Positions 35,945 to 47,832 of a DNA stretch of 64,000 bases are shown piece after piece. The stretch spans positions 39,782,976 to 39,846,975 of the forward strand of contig NC_133774.1 in assembly GCF_003597395.2 (NCBI RefSeq), given 5' to 3'. The notes under the pieces are model-generated. The model was not told the origin of the DNA. It saw nothing but the letters and a program-made list of their open reading frames with translations, and did not search any database. This DNA comes from Chelonoidis abingdonii. Its lineage: Eukaryota; Chordata; Testudines; Testudinidae. A program made the position numbers and the translations under genes. Position 1 is the stretch's first letter; every line of letters begins with the position of its first letter.

Positions 35945-36460
35945 TATACTGAAAGTATACAAATACAAATGTTTATCATATCTGGCACATAAATACCTTG
36001 CAATGCCACTACAAAAGTGCCATGCGAACATCTGTTCTCACTTTCAGGTGACAATGCTGCCTGCTTCTTTACAATATCTCCCATAAATGTAAAGAAACTT
36101 GTTTGGCTTAGTGATTGGCTGAACAAGAAATCGGACTGTTACATCATTGCACTCAAAAACAAAAAAAATCTACATTTGTAAGTTGTGCTTTCACGATAAA
36201 GAGATTGCATTATGGTATTGTATGAGGTGACTTGAAAAATACTATTTCTTATCTTACAGTGCAAATATTTGTAATAAAAATAATAAAGTGAGTGCTGTCC
36301 CCTTTGTATTCTGTGTATTAAATATTTTGGATATTCTGTATTTTCAAATATATTCAATTACATTTCAGTTGGTGCTCTATTGTTTAACAGTGCAATTAAT
36401 AGTGTGATTAAGTTTTTTAGTTTAATCATGTGAGTTAACTACAATTAATTCACAGCCCTA
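35945..36460 (+). mobile_element. hAT transposon 3' end, degenerate
   Basis: The plus strand retains a decayed hAT C-terminal dimerisation region. Across frames, near 35975-36060, there is AHKYLAMPLQKCHANICSHF, recalling the hAT signature of a conserved alanine-rich stretch, CER and FS. A non-coding tail follows, ending CACAGCCCTA at 36451-36460, a hAT-like terminus. The 5' end and most of the transposase are missing. Confidence 0.6.
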
Positions 36461-36759
36461 CTTCTTATAAATATCAGTCAGAAATAAACACTGTGAACAC
36501 CCTTTGCACAGTTATCCTAAAGATAGTAAAGTTAACAGTACCTGAATGACCCTTTCACTCAAATCTATGTCCTCCTGCTTCAACAACAGGGTCTTCAATA
36601 CTCAGGCCCTCCAGCCCCACTGTTCAAGTCCTCCCATTTACCACTCTGTCCCTCCAGCCCTTAGGCACCTGCTACCCAGCCTTTCCTCCACAGCCAGCTC
36701 CCAGGCTGCTACCTTTGGCCTACTATTCCCGCTCCCATGCAGCCTCTCTCTGTCCCCTA

Positions 36760-38784
36760 AGGGTATGTCTGCACTACGGGATTATTCCGATTTTACATAA
36801 ACTGGTTTTGTAAAACAGATTGTATAAAGTTGAGTGAATGCAGCCACACTAAGCACATTAATTCGGCAGTGTGCATCCATGGTCCGAGGCTAGCGTCGAT
36901 TTCTGGAGCATTGCACTGTGGGTAGCTATCCCGTAGCTCCCACAGTCTCCCCCACTCATTGGAATTCTGGGTTGAGACCCCCAATGCATGATGGTGCAAA
37001 AACAGTGTCACAGGTGAGGCCGGGTAAATGTCGTCACTCATTCCTTCCTCCGTGAAAGCAATGCCAGACAATCATTTCACGCCTTTTTTCCCTGGATTGC
37101 CCTGGGAGATGCCATAGCACGGCAACCATGGAGCCCGTTCAACTTTTTTTTGCCGTCACCATATGTCTACTGGATGTTGCTAACAGACGCGGTACTGCAG
37201 TGCTATGCAGCAGCATTCATTTGCCTTTGCAAGATAGCAGAGATGGTTATCAGTCAGTTTGTACTGTCTGCTGCTGTCATGGGTGCCCGTGGCTGAGGTT
37301 GGCCAGGGGCGCAAAGACAAAAATGGGAATGACTCCCCAAGTCAATCTCTTCTTTATGGTATCTAAAAATAGAGTCAGTCCTGCCTAGAATATGGGGCAA
37401 GTGTACTAGAGAACCAGTGTACCAGAGAGCACAGCCGCTTCGTTTCAGATCCCACAGAAATGATGACCTACATGCCATTCTAGGGGATGCCCCTGCAACA
37501 ACCCCACCTGTTGCTTCCCTGCTCCCCCAGCCCTCCTGGGCTACCATTGCAGTGTCCCCCCATTTGTGTGATAAAGTAATAAAGAATGCAGGAATAAAAA
37601 GCACTGACTTGTTAGTGAGGAGGAGGAAGCCTCCAGCTGCTATGATAGTCGAGGCAGGACATTAATGTGGAAGGTGAGAGAGAGCCAGCATCCACTGCAT
37701 TTATACGGTCTAGGCCAGCGTACAGAATCTTTTCTAACATGGAAGGGAGGGGTGATGGAGCTCAGCCCGGCCAGTTGCATGACTGAGAGAAAGTCCCACC
37801 TTCTGTACCATCTGACTGCGGAATGACCAGGGTCATTCCTTTTTTACCCAGGCGCCCACTGCCGACCTCTAGCCTAGCTAGCGAAGACTCACGGTTGACA
37901 AGACGGCTATCAGTGTTTTGTGACTAGGACGGTACCATCTTGCCACCGGGGAAGGAAGGAGAGGGAGTGCTGCTGTTCACTGCCGCTGCCACTGGTGTTA
38001 CCAGCGCATCAGTGACTACGGTGACATTGATAAATGCTCTAAGAATTTTTTTTCTCCTTTTCTTATTCACTGGGAGGAGGGCGGTTAATGCTACCTAAGC
38101 CCCGGCAATGTGTGTCTTCCCTACAGGCTATTGGGAGCTCAGCAAGCATTGAAATAATATCTCAGACCTTGGGGATAGCTACAGCTCAAAGTACCCCCTC
38201 CCTTCTCCTAATGAGCTCGTTTGATTCTTTGGCTTTCCGTTACATTGTCATGCAGCAACTGTGCTGTGGACTCTGTATCCTACCTAACTGGAAATTTTTT
38301 TCACTGCTTTGGCATTTCGTCTTCTGTAACAGAGTTCTGATAGAACAGTTTGTCTCCCCATACAGCAATCGATCCGTTCTCCTCGGTCCATGCTGGAACT
38401 CTTTTTGGATTTGGGACTGCATTGCCACCCGTGCTGATCAGAGCTCCACGCTGGGCAAACAGGAAATGAAATTCAAAAGTTCGCAGGGCTTTTCCTGTCT
38501 ACCTGGCTACTGCATCCGAGTTCAGATCGCTGTCCAGAGCAGTCACAATAGTGCACTGTGGGATACCTTCCGGAGGCCAATACCATCGATTTGCGGCCAC
38601 ACTAACCCTAATCCGATATGGTATAACCGATGTCAGCGCTACTCCTCTCATTGGGGAGGAGTACAGAAACCGATTTAAAGAGCCCTTTATAGAGATATAA
38701 AGGGCCTCGTTGTGTGACGGGTGCAGCATTAAATCGGTTTAACGCTGCTAACATCGGTTTAAATGCGTAGTGTAGACCAGGCCT
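36760..38784. mobile_element. TA-flanked DNA transposon, 2.0 kb
   Basis: The ends are AGGGTATGTCTGCACTACG and the complement of CGTAGTGTAGACCAGGCCT, with TA on both sides (36758-36759, 38785-38786). Inverted subterminal phrases recur (GCATTGCACTGTGGG on the left, GTGCACTGTGGGATA on the right). GCCCTTTATAGAGATATAAAGGGC at about 38682-38705 is a short hairpin. Open frames such as 37254-37604 and 38088-38678 show no transposase motif I recognise, so it is probably non-autonomous or too decayed. Confidence 0.7.
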
Positions 38785-40019
38785 TAGTGAGAGAGAAAAC
38801 CTGACTCTGTCCAGAATTTGTCTGCCTCTAGTCCAGAGGTGGCAATGTTCTGCCAAACGTACCCAGAACGCCAATGAATTACCCCAACATGAGCCAACAG
38901 TGAAAGTAAATGACACAAGCTAATGTACTGAGCTTTTGTATTCCATCTACTAACTGATGGTATTAACATTTTAAGATGGAATAATTTATGTACCAGAAAT
39001 GCGAGTTGTGAGTTTTACAAGTGAATACAAGAATAAAAAACTCTTCTTGGCATCTTAAACCTTCAGTCAGATCAGATACTCAATACCAAATGATTCATGT
39101 AACTAATCCACATGAATTACAAATAGTGAATATACACAAACTGTGAGCCAGATGCAAACAAAGAATTACTAGCTACAGAAATTCATGAATAAAGAAGAGT
39201 GTCACCATCAGCTCATGCAACATTCTGTGCAGCTGTTGAATAAATTTATTCACTCAGCCCATTCTTTCCAGACACAAAATAAAACTCACAGAGTCACTAT
39301 GGTATGGAGAGAATGGGGAGTTTTTCCAAGAGACTTATATTCAAATGGATTTGTCCTATATAGAGGGGACTGGTTCCCTGGAGCTCGAAGTAAAGATTTG
39401 CCCTTCACCCCACAAATGCGGCTTCCTGCAAAGGAGTCAGACTCTATTGGTGAAGCCTCCACAAGGAGCTTTGGGCAAAAATTTTGTGGGCCCCTTTCGC
39501 ACTCTTCATCAATGGATCCTAGCTGAATCTAATCCTTGGAAAGCTCTATACAAGTATTATAATTTTGAGCTAGAATTTCTAAGAGACTGATGCTTTGTCA
39601 GTTCCTCATTAATTTAATTCCCTTGCCCTGTCAGGATGATAAAGCTTTATCATCATTTTACTGTCTTCCCAGGGCAATTTAGCTCAGTCTTGAGAATTTG
39701 ACCTCCAGTTTCTCTCCTGAGTAATATGCCAAAGTATTCATTCAGTCCTAAGGGTATCAAACTGACCCGTCACTAAACTTTCAGCCCTGCTTAATGGCCC
39801 TACTGCTTCCTTGATTGCCTGGATGCTTGCTTCTCAAATATTTAAAGCATGTCTCATTGCGTTCACCTTTAGAGTAGTTCTTGCCAAAGTACAACCTCCC
39901 AAATTGATCCTCAGGCCCAGTGCAAGTTATTTTCCCTTAATTATTTTCAAAATTTCTTCATCAACATACATGATAATAGGCATCACAGAAATTTGATGGA
40001 ACAATGATAATCAATGAAA
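38785..40019. other. No gene recognised
   Basis: AT-rich sequence with short frames and no element I can name. Confidence 0.4.
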
Positions 40020-41955
40020 CACAGTAATAGCAGGGTACAAAATATATAGGAAAGACAGAATAGATCATGGTGGTGAGAAAGTGGCACTATAGAGACAAAT
40101 ATGTTAAAAATCTTAAATGAATCCGAATACCACAGACTCTCTATAGACAGAAATTCCATGCTTGGATAATAAGAGTAAACATGGTAGAATTATATTACCA
40201 GTTACCTGACCAGAATAGCAAGGGTGACTGTGAAATGCTCAGGGAGGTTAGAGAGCCTACAAAAACAAAACCCAACATTGACTGGTCACCTGAGGATGGC
40301 ATGCAGAGATAATGTTTCTCGACTCCATTAATCAATATTTCTTGGAGGAGCTAGTCCTGGAACCCACAACAGGAGAGACAATTCTTGATTTAATCCCAAG
40401 TGCAGCAGAAGATCTAGTCTAAGAGGTGAATATAGCTGAACTGCTCGGTACTAGTGGCCATAGGTTAAATAAATCCAACATCCTTATGGGGGGAAAATAC
40501 TAAAGAAACCTACTACAGTAGCATTTAACTTAAAAAGAGGAACTATGAAAAAAAGCGTACAAGCTAGTTAAATGGAAATTAGAAGGAAAAGTCAGAAGAG
40601 TGATATGCCAGCAAGCTGCATGGAAACATAAGAGAAACATATATATACCCCAAATAAAAAAAAAAATAGTAAGAGGACAAAAAATGTCACCATGGCTAAA
40701 CAGCAGAGTTACAGAGTCAGTTAGAAGCAAAAAATCATCCTTTAAAAATTGGAAGTCAAATTTTACTGAGAAAAATAGAAGAGAACATAAACTCTGGCAA
40801 ACAAATGTAAAAATATAATTAGGTAGGCCAAAAAAAAAAAGAAATTTAAGATTAACTAGCAAAAGATAAAAACTAAACAGCAAAAAAGTTTTTTAAATAT
40901 GTTAGAAGCAGGAAGCCTGCCAAATAATCAGCGAGGCTAAGATACTGAAGGAGCACTCAGGGAAGACAGGGCCATTGCAAAAAATTAATTTAGCTTCTCT
41001 GCATTTGTCTTCAGTGCACAGGGTGAGAGAGAGAGAGATCCTCAGATCAGACGCCTTAAAAGAATGTCCAGATATGGGGAACTGTTCCAGTCTGAGGTTT
41101 CAGTTGAGGAGGTTTTGGAACAAATTGATAAAGTAAACCATAAGAAGTCACCAGGACTAGATGGTATTTAACCACGAGTTCTGAAGGAATTCGAATATGA
41201 AATTGCAGAACTACTAACTGTGGTATGTAACCAATTGCTTAAATCAGCCTGTGTGCCAAGTGACTGGTGGATAGCTAATATTTTTTTAAAAGGCTCCAGT
41301 GGTGATCCTGGCAATTATAGGCTGATGAGCCTAATTCCAGTACCAGGCAAAGCGGCTGAAATGATAATCAAGAATGAAATATCAAACACATAGATGAACA
41401 CAATATGTTGGAGAAGTGTTATCACAGCTTTTGTGAAGGGAATTCATGCTTTGATGTATTAAAATTCTTTGGGGGGGGGTCAACAAACACGTGGACAAAG
41501 GTGATCCAGTGAATATAGTGTACTTGGGACTTTCAGAAAGCCTTTGACAAGCTCCCACAGCAAAGACTCTTAAGCAAAATAAGATGATCTCTGTGAAGAC
41601 CTTCCCTCTTATCCCATGACAATAGCTGGTTAAAGGAAAGAAAACGAAAGGTAGGAATAAATGGTCGGTTTTCTCAGTGGAGGGAGAGGTAAATAGCAAG
41701 GTCACCCAAAGATCTGTACTGGGGCTTGGGCTTTTCAGTTCACAGATTATGTGGAAAGGAAATAAACAGTGAAGTCTGCAGATGATACAAAATTTCTCAA
41801 GACAGTTAAGTCTGAAGTTGACTGGGAAGAGAGTTACAAAGGGATCTCACAAAACTAGGTGACTGGACAACAAAACGGCAGATGAAATTTAATGTTGATA
41901 AGCGCAAAGTAATGCATATTAGAAAACAATCCCAATCCTACATACAAAACAGTGG
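40020..41955 (+). mobile_element. CR1 LINE, EN end to RT, plus strand, decayed
   Basis: In order along the plus strand: end of the endonuclease with an LEELVLEPTTGE-like stretch near 40335-40370, the linker, RT start with a KKSPGLDGI-like run near 41140-41170, then FQKAFDKLPQQ-like phrases near 41525-41565, SADDTKFLKTV near 41775-41805 and MKFNVDKRKV near 41880-41910. Many stops break it, including one in the GLDGI region. The copy stops at about 41955, where an LTR-like segment begins. Confidence 0.75.
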
Positions 41956-41960
41956 CGTCT

Positions 41961-42262
41961 TGTGATGAGGGCCACTCAACCCTGGAGTGCCTCCTGCTGC
42001 TGCAAGCAGTTCTGCAGTCCTTTTCTCACTCCTGGCACTCCCTATACGTTGTCAATCTCACTTGGTGGGTCTTCAGTGGTGCAGCCCACCAGTTGGGTCA
42101 CACAACCAAAATGATAGCCTTCCAGGGAATCAGAAAGTCCAACAGAAACTGCCTGCCTTCTCCAGGGTCTTCAGCCACAGCTCTGGGCCTTTTAAAATTC
42201 AGTCCTTCGCTTGCACTTCCAAACAAGCCTCATCCCCTTCTTGGGGTTTACACCATTTCAGT
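41961..42262. mobile_element. LTR fragment, tentative
   Basis: This starts TGTGATGAGG and ends near CACCATTTCA, with pyrimidine-rich phrases typical of the LTRs here (TTCTCACTCCTGGCACTCCC). No matching duplication is visible. It lies between two CR1 copies of opposite strand and may mark a rearrangement. Confidence 0.4.
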
Positions 42263-42264
42263 GG

Positions 42265-43250
42265 TGAGTAACACTTCCTTATTTACTTTCTCCATACCAT
42301 TTTATAAACTTCAATCCTATCCCCCCTTAGTCGTCTCTTTTCCAAGCTGAGAAGTCCCAGTCTTATTAATCTCTCCTCATACGGAAGCCATGCCATACCC
42401 CTAATCATTTTTCTTGCCCTTTCTGAATCTTTTCCAATTCTAATATATCTTTTTCGAGATGGAGCGGTCACATCTGCACTCAGTATTCAAGAATTGGGTG
42501 TACTATGGATTTATATAGAGGCAATATGATAATTTGGTGCCTTACTATCTGTCCCTTTCTTAATGATTCCCAACATTCTGTTCGCTTTTTTGACTGCCAC
42601 TGCACATTGAGTGGATGTTTTCAGAGATCTATCCACAATGACTCTAAGATTTCTTTCTTGAGTGGTAACAGCTAATTTAGACTCCATTATTTTATATGTA
42701 TAGTTGGGATTATGTTTTCCAATGTGCCTTACTTTGCATTTATCAACATTGAATTTCATCCGCCATTTTGTTGCCCAGTCACCCATTTTTGAGAAATCCT
42801 TCTGTAGCTCTTCGCAGTCTGCCTGGGATTTAACTATCTTGAGTAGTTTTGTATTATCTGCACATTTTGCCACCTCACTATTTACCCTTTTTTCCAGATC
42901 TTTTATGAATATGTTAAATAGGACTGGTCGCAGTACAGACTCCTGGGGAACACCATTATTTACCTCTCTCCATTCTGAGAACTGACCATTTATTCCTACC
43001 CTTTGTTTCCTATCTTTTAACCAGTTACCAATCCATGAGAGGACCTTCTCACTTATCCCATGACAGCTTATTTTGCTTAAGAGCGTTTGGTAAGGGACCT
43101 TGTCAAAGACTTTCTGAAAATCTAAGTGTACTATATCCACTTGATCCCCCTTGTCCACATACTTGTTGACCACCTCAAAGAATTCTAGTAGATCGGTGAT
43201 TCTGTTGCTGCTGTAACACTTGTCCTCCAACCAGTGGTACATCGTCATTC
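42265..43250 (-). mobile_element. CR1 LINE RT to C-terminus, minus strand
   Basis: This 3' portion of a CR1 runs right to left from about 43250 to 42265. It covers the RT palm and the C-terminal region down to a WLPYEERL-like stretch near 42385, ending around 42280 (YKMVWRK). Together with the plus-strand copy at 40020-41955 it makes a large imperfect inverted arrangement. Confidence 0.85.
42511..43248 (-). pseudogene. CR1 reverse transcriptase segment, 245 codons open
   Basis: One frame is open for 245 codons. Visible landmarks are DIVHLDFQKVFDKVPY (the first catalytic motif, with Asp retained), WIGNWLKDRKQRVGIN, NNGVPQESVLRPVLFNIF (the VPQGSVLGP motif with G to E and G to R changes), then CADNTKLLKIV where FADDTKL is expected. 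The second catalytic aspartate is therefore asparagine, so the enzyme would be inactive. The frame lacks the endonuclease and is closed downstream by stops. It is a LINE remnant, not a host gene. Confidence 0.85.
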
Positions 43251-43988
43251 CTTTCTGTGTTATGTGTTATTTAGCCCATGGTTCTGCCTTATTTAGGCCA
43301 AGAGGATTTCTCTGCCTATATACAGTCAGGATTGAGGGACTGAGGCTCTAGTCTAAAAGCTTCAAGGTATTTTATTTTGGGTATAAAATGTCAGGCAAAG
43401 CCATGGTGATGTACACAAAACTATATTATTGCATAATATTAAAAACTATATTAAAACAATGTTATGGTTGGACAGTCAAGCACTCAAAAGTTAGCAAATG
43501 CCCAAAACAAGTTTTCCTGAGAAACCTTAATTTGGCCCCCTTATGCATATGCAGTATGACACAGTCTTTAAATTAGTTATATGACAGTACTACTTTTTCC
43601 TACATGACCTCTGCCTCATTCAGAGCACAAGATGGATGGTGGTCAAGGAGAGAATCAGGAGTGTGCAGCTGTTGTCTGCTTCATTTGTTGCAGAAGCTGG
43701 AAAGTATGTGCCAATTGTGGGTACCAGGAGATGGTGGGCCCAGGCCTGCCTATGTAGTTAAAGGCCTCCCCTTTAGCCAGGCAGAAGGGGCTAGTGGACC
43801 CAGGAAATAATTGAATACTTGGGACAACAAATGAAAAAAAAGTGATGGGAGTGAGTGTCACAAGATGGAAAATCAGGGAGGGGAGACCAAGCAGAGAACC
43901 TCCAACAATGCTCACTGCTCCTCACAGGCATCTAGGGAGTTAGTGGAGGCCACCCAGAGGAACCCTGCTCAGAGGCATGACTTCACAA
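43251..43988. other. No gene; possible unclassified repeat at 43440-43590
   Basis: 43440-43590 includes GTTATGGTTGGACAGTCAAG and CTTAATTTGGCCCCCTTATG, resembling the repeat at 26035-26300. The rest shows no element or exon I can support. Confidence 0.35.
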
Positions 43989-44317
43989 CAGGGCCGGCTC
44001 CAGGCCACAGCGTGCCAAGCTCGTGCTTGGGGCGGCACGCCACAGGGGGCACTCTGTCAGTTGCTGGGAGAGTGGCAGGCGGCTCTGGTGAAGCTGCTGC
44101 AGGCGCGGCTGCGGAAAGTCCGCTGGTCCCGCAGCTCCGGTGGACGTCCCGCAGACATGCCTGCGGCAGGTCCACCGGAGCTGCGGGACCAGCGGACCCT
44201 CCACAGAGACGCCTGCAGGAGGTCCACTGGAGCCGCAGGACTGATGAGCGGCAGAGCGCCCCCCCCCCGCGGTGTGCCGCCATGCTTGGGGCTGCGAAAT
44301 TGCTAGAGACGGCCCTG
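43989..44317. mobile_element. hAT MITE, perfect 8-bp TSD CTTCACAA
   Basis: The ends are CAGGGCCGGCTCCAGGC and the complement of GCTAGAGACGGCCCTG. CTTCACAA flanks both sides exactly (43981-43988, 44318-44325). The GC-rich interior has a strong inverted pair, GGTCCCGCAGCTCCGGTGGAC and GTCCACCGGAGCTGCGGGACC, at about 44127-44194. It is non-coding. The tips match those of the element at 48222-48457. Confidence 0.9.
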
Positions 44318-44679
44318 CTTCACAAGGGATTGGAAATAGGCCCCACAGTTGCAGAGCACCCGCATCCAACTTCCTTCTCTGGGAATGATGGATGCTAGGC
44401 ATAGTTTGACTTCTATATTTGGTGTGTGGGGGGGGGGTGTCAGGGAGCTTAACAACATTAAAGGTATAGGTCTAATTTCCAAATATACTGATTGTTAGTG
44501 GTACTTAAATTACAGTATACTTAATGAGTGAGTTGGGGGAAGAGGTGGCGCTCCCTCCCAGAGCTGCCTGGCATCATTGCTCACACACACACACCCTGGG
44601 GGTTGTGCCCCAGTTTGAAAACATCTTTAGATCCAGAGGTGATGCATGGGGCAGTCATATGCTTCCCAGAATATTTTAA

Positions 44680-45420
44680 TTGTGCCCCCCACTATCTATG
44701 TATACAGTTCAAGGGGATGCCCCCAGTCTCTGCCCATGGGTGAATGGCCATCTGGACCAGTTCCAGGAGCAGGTTGACGAGGAGGTCCCACAACTTTGTA
44801 ATGACAACAATGGAGTGTGTCAGGATCAGGAGAAAAGTGTAGCCAGAACCTCAGTAAGAGGGTCTGGAGGAGCCAGAATAGGGGCTGCAACCTGACACAC
44901 CCTATGTAGATGTGTGCCATAGTATCCCTCTCACTGAAGAAGGCACAGGCATCAGGAGAGTTCATGACTCGCACCAGGCACATGCCTTTGCTTATGGCTC
45001 CACAAACAAGCAACCAACTAACATCCCCTGCAGGCTGTGGGACCAGAGTGGAGTACAGACTGGTCTACCAGGGTTCCCTCACACTCCACAGGTGGCAGCA
45101 GGTCCCACCACTTGGGGCAGGACACAAGGGTGTGGAAGTGGATGGTGTGAAGCACAAACACATACAGATATTTTCTGGGTGTGGTACAGAGGAGGATTGG
45201 CTGGATACCACACAGCCACCTCAGGTAGAACGTCAAGGGGGCCGGGGAGTCTTGCATGGCAGGGGCCTAATGATGAGCTCTGGAGGGCCAGGGGTAAGAA
45301 GTGCATGGAGAGCGCCCTCCTGCTCAAGGAAAGCAAAAGAAACAGAAAGCCAGGCTTCCCTGACCTCCCAGAGCATGAGACAGGACACGCAGGGTGAACA
45401 GTGTCACACACTGGCTACGT
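44680..45420 (-). mobile_element. LINE C-terminal fragment, family unassigned
   Basis: Minus-strand frames (45013-44696 and 45411-45018) show a C-terminal LINE-like stretch: SERDTMAHIYIGCVRLQPLF followed by LLRFWLHFSP, similar to the Cys/His motif region after the RT in several LINE clades. Upstream there is TLVDQSVLHSGPTACRGC in a different frame. I cannot assign the clade. A 396-codon plus-strand frame at 44910-46100 is antisense to this and has no domain. Confidence 0.5.
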
Positions 45421-45519
45421 GCCAAGCTGGGAGGTGTGTGGTGAACGAGGCAGAGGATTGTAGGAACAGAAAGGACAGCCTCCTAATTTCCTACATTTTT
45501 AAAAAGGCAAAGTGGAAAG

Positions 45520-45700
45520 GGTGGTCAGCACATCCCTTGGCCTGCACCACTTCCCATAGCCTCCATTGGCCTGGAGCAGCAAACCACGGCCAGTGGGAGC
45601 CGCGATCAGCTGAACCTATGGACATGGCAGGTAAACAAACCAGCCCAGCCCACCAGAGGCTTTCCCTGAACAAGCGGTGGACCAGCTTTGAGAACCACTG
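45520..45700 (-). mobile_element. Partial hAT MITE related to 29889-30200
   Basis: Read on the minus strand it starts CAGTGGTTCTCAAAGCTGG at 45700 and continues through AACCAGCCCAGCCC-complement phrases and CCAGGCCAATGGAGGC, the same interior as the foldback element at 29889-30200. The far end is missing, so only about one arm is left. Confidence 0.6.
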
Positions 45701-47513
45701 CACTAGAGGGAGATGGGCATTTTTTCAGTGGGTTTCACAGCTATTTGCTGACAGCAAAGGAAATAGGTTCTACTCCAGGTTCGGAAGAGAGGGTAATCTA
45801 AGTCACATCCCTTGTTTCCTCAAAACCAGCATCTACTGTCCTGGTCACACAAGCGTCTCTTTGGTCCAGTCCCACCTTTGTTTCTACATCCCACCCCACC
45901 TCCAGCTTTTTGACCTAGTCACTCCCACTCTTTATCACCTGTGGGCTGGCTCCTCCCCCCTCTGCATTCCAATTAGGCTTCTTTGTTTTCCACCAGGTTG
46001 CCTTAGCTCCAGCAGGGGAAGCACTGAGGGCACTAGAGTGATTCTCCAACAAACCAAACCAAACCCTACATTCAGTCTGAGGCAAAAACACTCAACATAG
46101 AAAATTTCAGCCTAGTCAGCAAAAGTCTGGTAAAGTTTTAAAGAACTGCAAACAGTCTTACAGTGGAAAGTTTTGGACAACCTTAACTATAGGCATTACT
46201 GCCTGTGACACCTCTGATGGTGCACTGATTTTCAAAATCTTTTAAAGTTGATTGACAGTAAGTGTACTATCACTTTACCCTTTACAACTAGATGTAGTGC
46301 AATTTTTCTTTAAGACAAAAACATTTTAAAAACCATGACTTTATAATCCATAAGGACATTTCTCATATGAAGACTTAGTGATGCTGAAACTGGACGTATT
46401 TCAAATGCATGCAGCACTTAAGAGGAGGCAAACCTATTCTTAAGTGCTGTCCTGCATAGGTATAGACTTAAGCATGTGGTTAAGATTGTTTCTGAACTGT
46501 CCCCTTAATAAATTGCATGTTCTATGAGCGGTGTTTTAAGACAGTGTCCTGATTTTACTTGTGCGAATGATATCTGAAGTACCAGAGCACTGAAAAAAGT
46601 CTGGGAGTCACATCTTGCCCCCTCCCCACCCAGCAGTCAATTAGAAACTGTTTGAGGACAGATGAGTTCACTATAAAAGAGATCCTCCATAATCTTTCCA
46701 ATATGCTTTTAAATTTGTATTGTATGGTAAGATGTGGGGTCTGGATTAGATTTAGAAAAAAATCTTTCCACCATTCATTACTGGAGAATGTCTCTGCATT
46801 CCTCTAGTTGACTGTTGGTTTGCAAAAGTCTGGAATGTTCTTTTTATGGAAGATTGCACCTCTCAGGAAAATGATTGAAACAGAGACTACTTGTGGACAT
46901 ATTTTTAATATCTAGCAACTTAACCCCAGCATGTAGCTTCTTAAATAAAGATTAGACATATGACATATTCTTCCATATAATCATAAAGAGGAAAAGACCT
47001 CATTGGCCAGATAGCTGCAGCACAGAACTCACAGCTGAGGAGAATGAGGCAGCTAAGGTGACTTGATCCAGGGCCAAAGCAGCCCTCAGTATAATTTAGC
47101 TGTGAAGGACAGCCTGTCCTAGGCTGCCTTTGAGGAGCACTGCTCATAATTTTCACATCATCATTAGGTGCTGTGGCTTTGCCCCCGAGCCCTGTCCCAG
47201 CACACCCCACTATGCTAGAGTTTGTGAAGGGGTTCTTGGACAAGAGCCTGCAGCTGTCCTCCTCGGTCTCTGGACCGGGGTTCTTCATCAGAAAGATCTA
47301 TAAAGTTTAGAGCCTCTTTTCCCAGCATATAGGGCTGGAGGATCTCACTCCATATTTCTATGGTACTTATCGTCATGGTATCCAAGGACCAAGCATAGTA
47401 CTAAAAGTGCCCAACATGATCACATCTCTCAATCTTTCCACACTGCCAATAATTAATTTTCTTCTCCTTATATTCCATCTCCTGTCTTTGTGGGAAAGAG
47501 GTCAGTAAGGAAA
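45701..47513. other. No gene recognised
   Basis: A minus-strand frame of 115 codons at 46941-47288 has no domain I recognise. A possible half of the palindromic MITE family lies near 46425-46485. Nothing else can be supported. Confidence 0.4.
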
Positions 47514-47832
47514 GGTAACTCACCTTGTGCAGTAACAGGAGTTCTTCGAGATGTGTGTGCCTGTGGGTGCTCCACTTTAGGTGGCAATGCGTTCCAGCAC
47601 CAATTAGGGACTTATGGTAGCAGTGTCCACACAGGTCATGCATGTGCAGTAGGCGTCTCATGGTGCCATTGGTGCCGCGTGTAGCATGCACACGACCCGA
47701 GCCCTCCAGTATCTTCTCTAGCACAGAGTCCTTGCTGCAAACTCCAAAGTAAAGGGGAGGAGGGCAAGTAGTGGAGCACCCACAGGAGGACACATCTCGA
47801 AGAACTCCAGTTATTGGACAAGGTGAGTAACC
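47514..47832 (-). repeat. Terminal hairpin of DIRS A
   Basis: Arms at about 47514-47578 and 47767-47832 are inverted copies roughly 65 bp long, with about seven mismatches by eye and a spacer near 190 bp. The most conserved part is GTTCTTCGAGATGTGT and GTGGGTGCTCCACT. It lies immediately after the recombinase region, so it is probably part of the 3' terminal structure that DIRS elements use to form their circular DNA intermediate; that role is inference. Confidence 0.75.

Noticed and set aside
42511..43248. Domesticated reverse transcriptase gene
   Set aside because: CR1 RT with an altered catalytic motif (CADN) and decayed flanks.
44910..46100. 396-codon frame as a gene
   Set aside because: Antisense to a LINE fragment and running across a hAT piece; no motif. 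Reported only as an oddity.
46941..47288. 115-codon minus-strand frame
   Set aside because: No domain or homology I recognise; treated as incidental.
47514..47832. CRISPR-like or ITR of a DNA transposon
   Set aside because: Only a single inverted pair, located at the end of a DIRS element; no spacer-repeat array.
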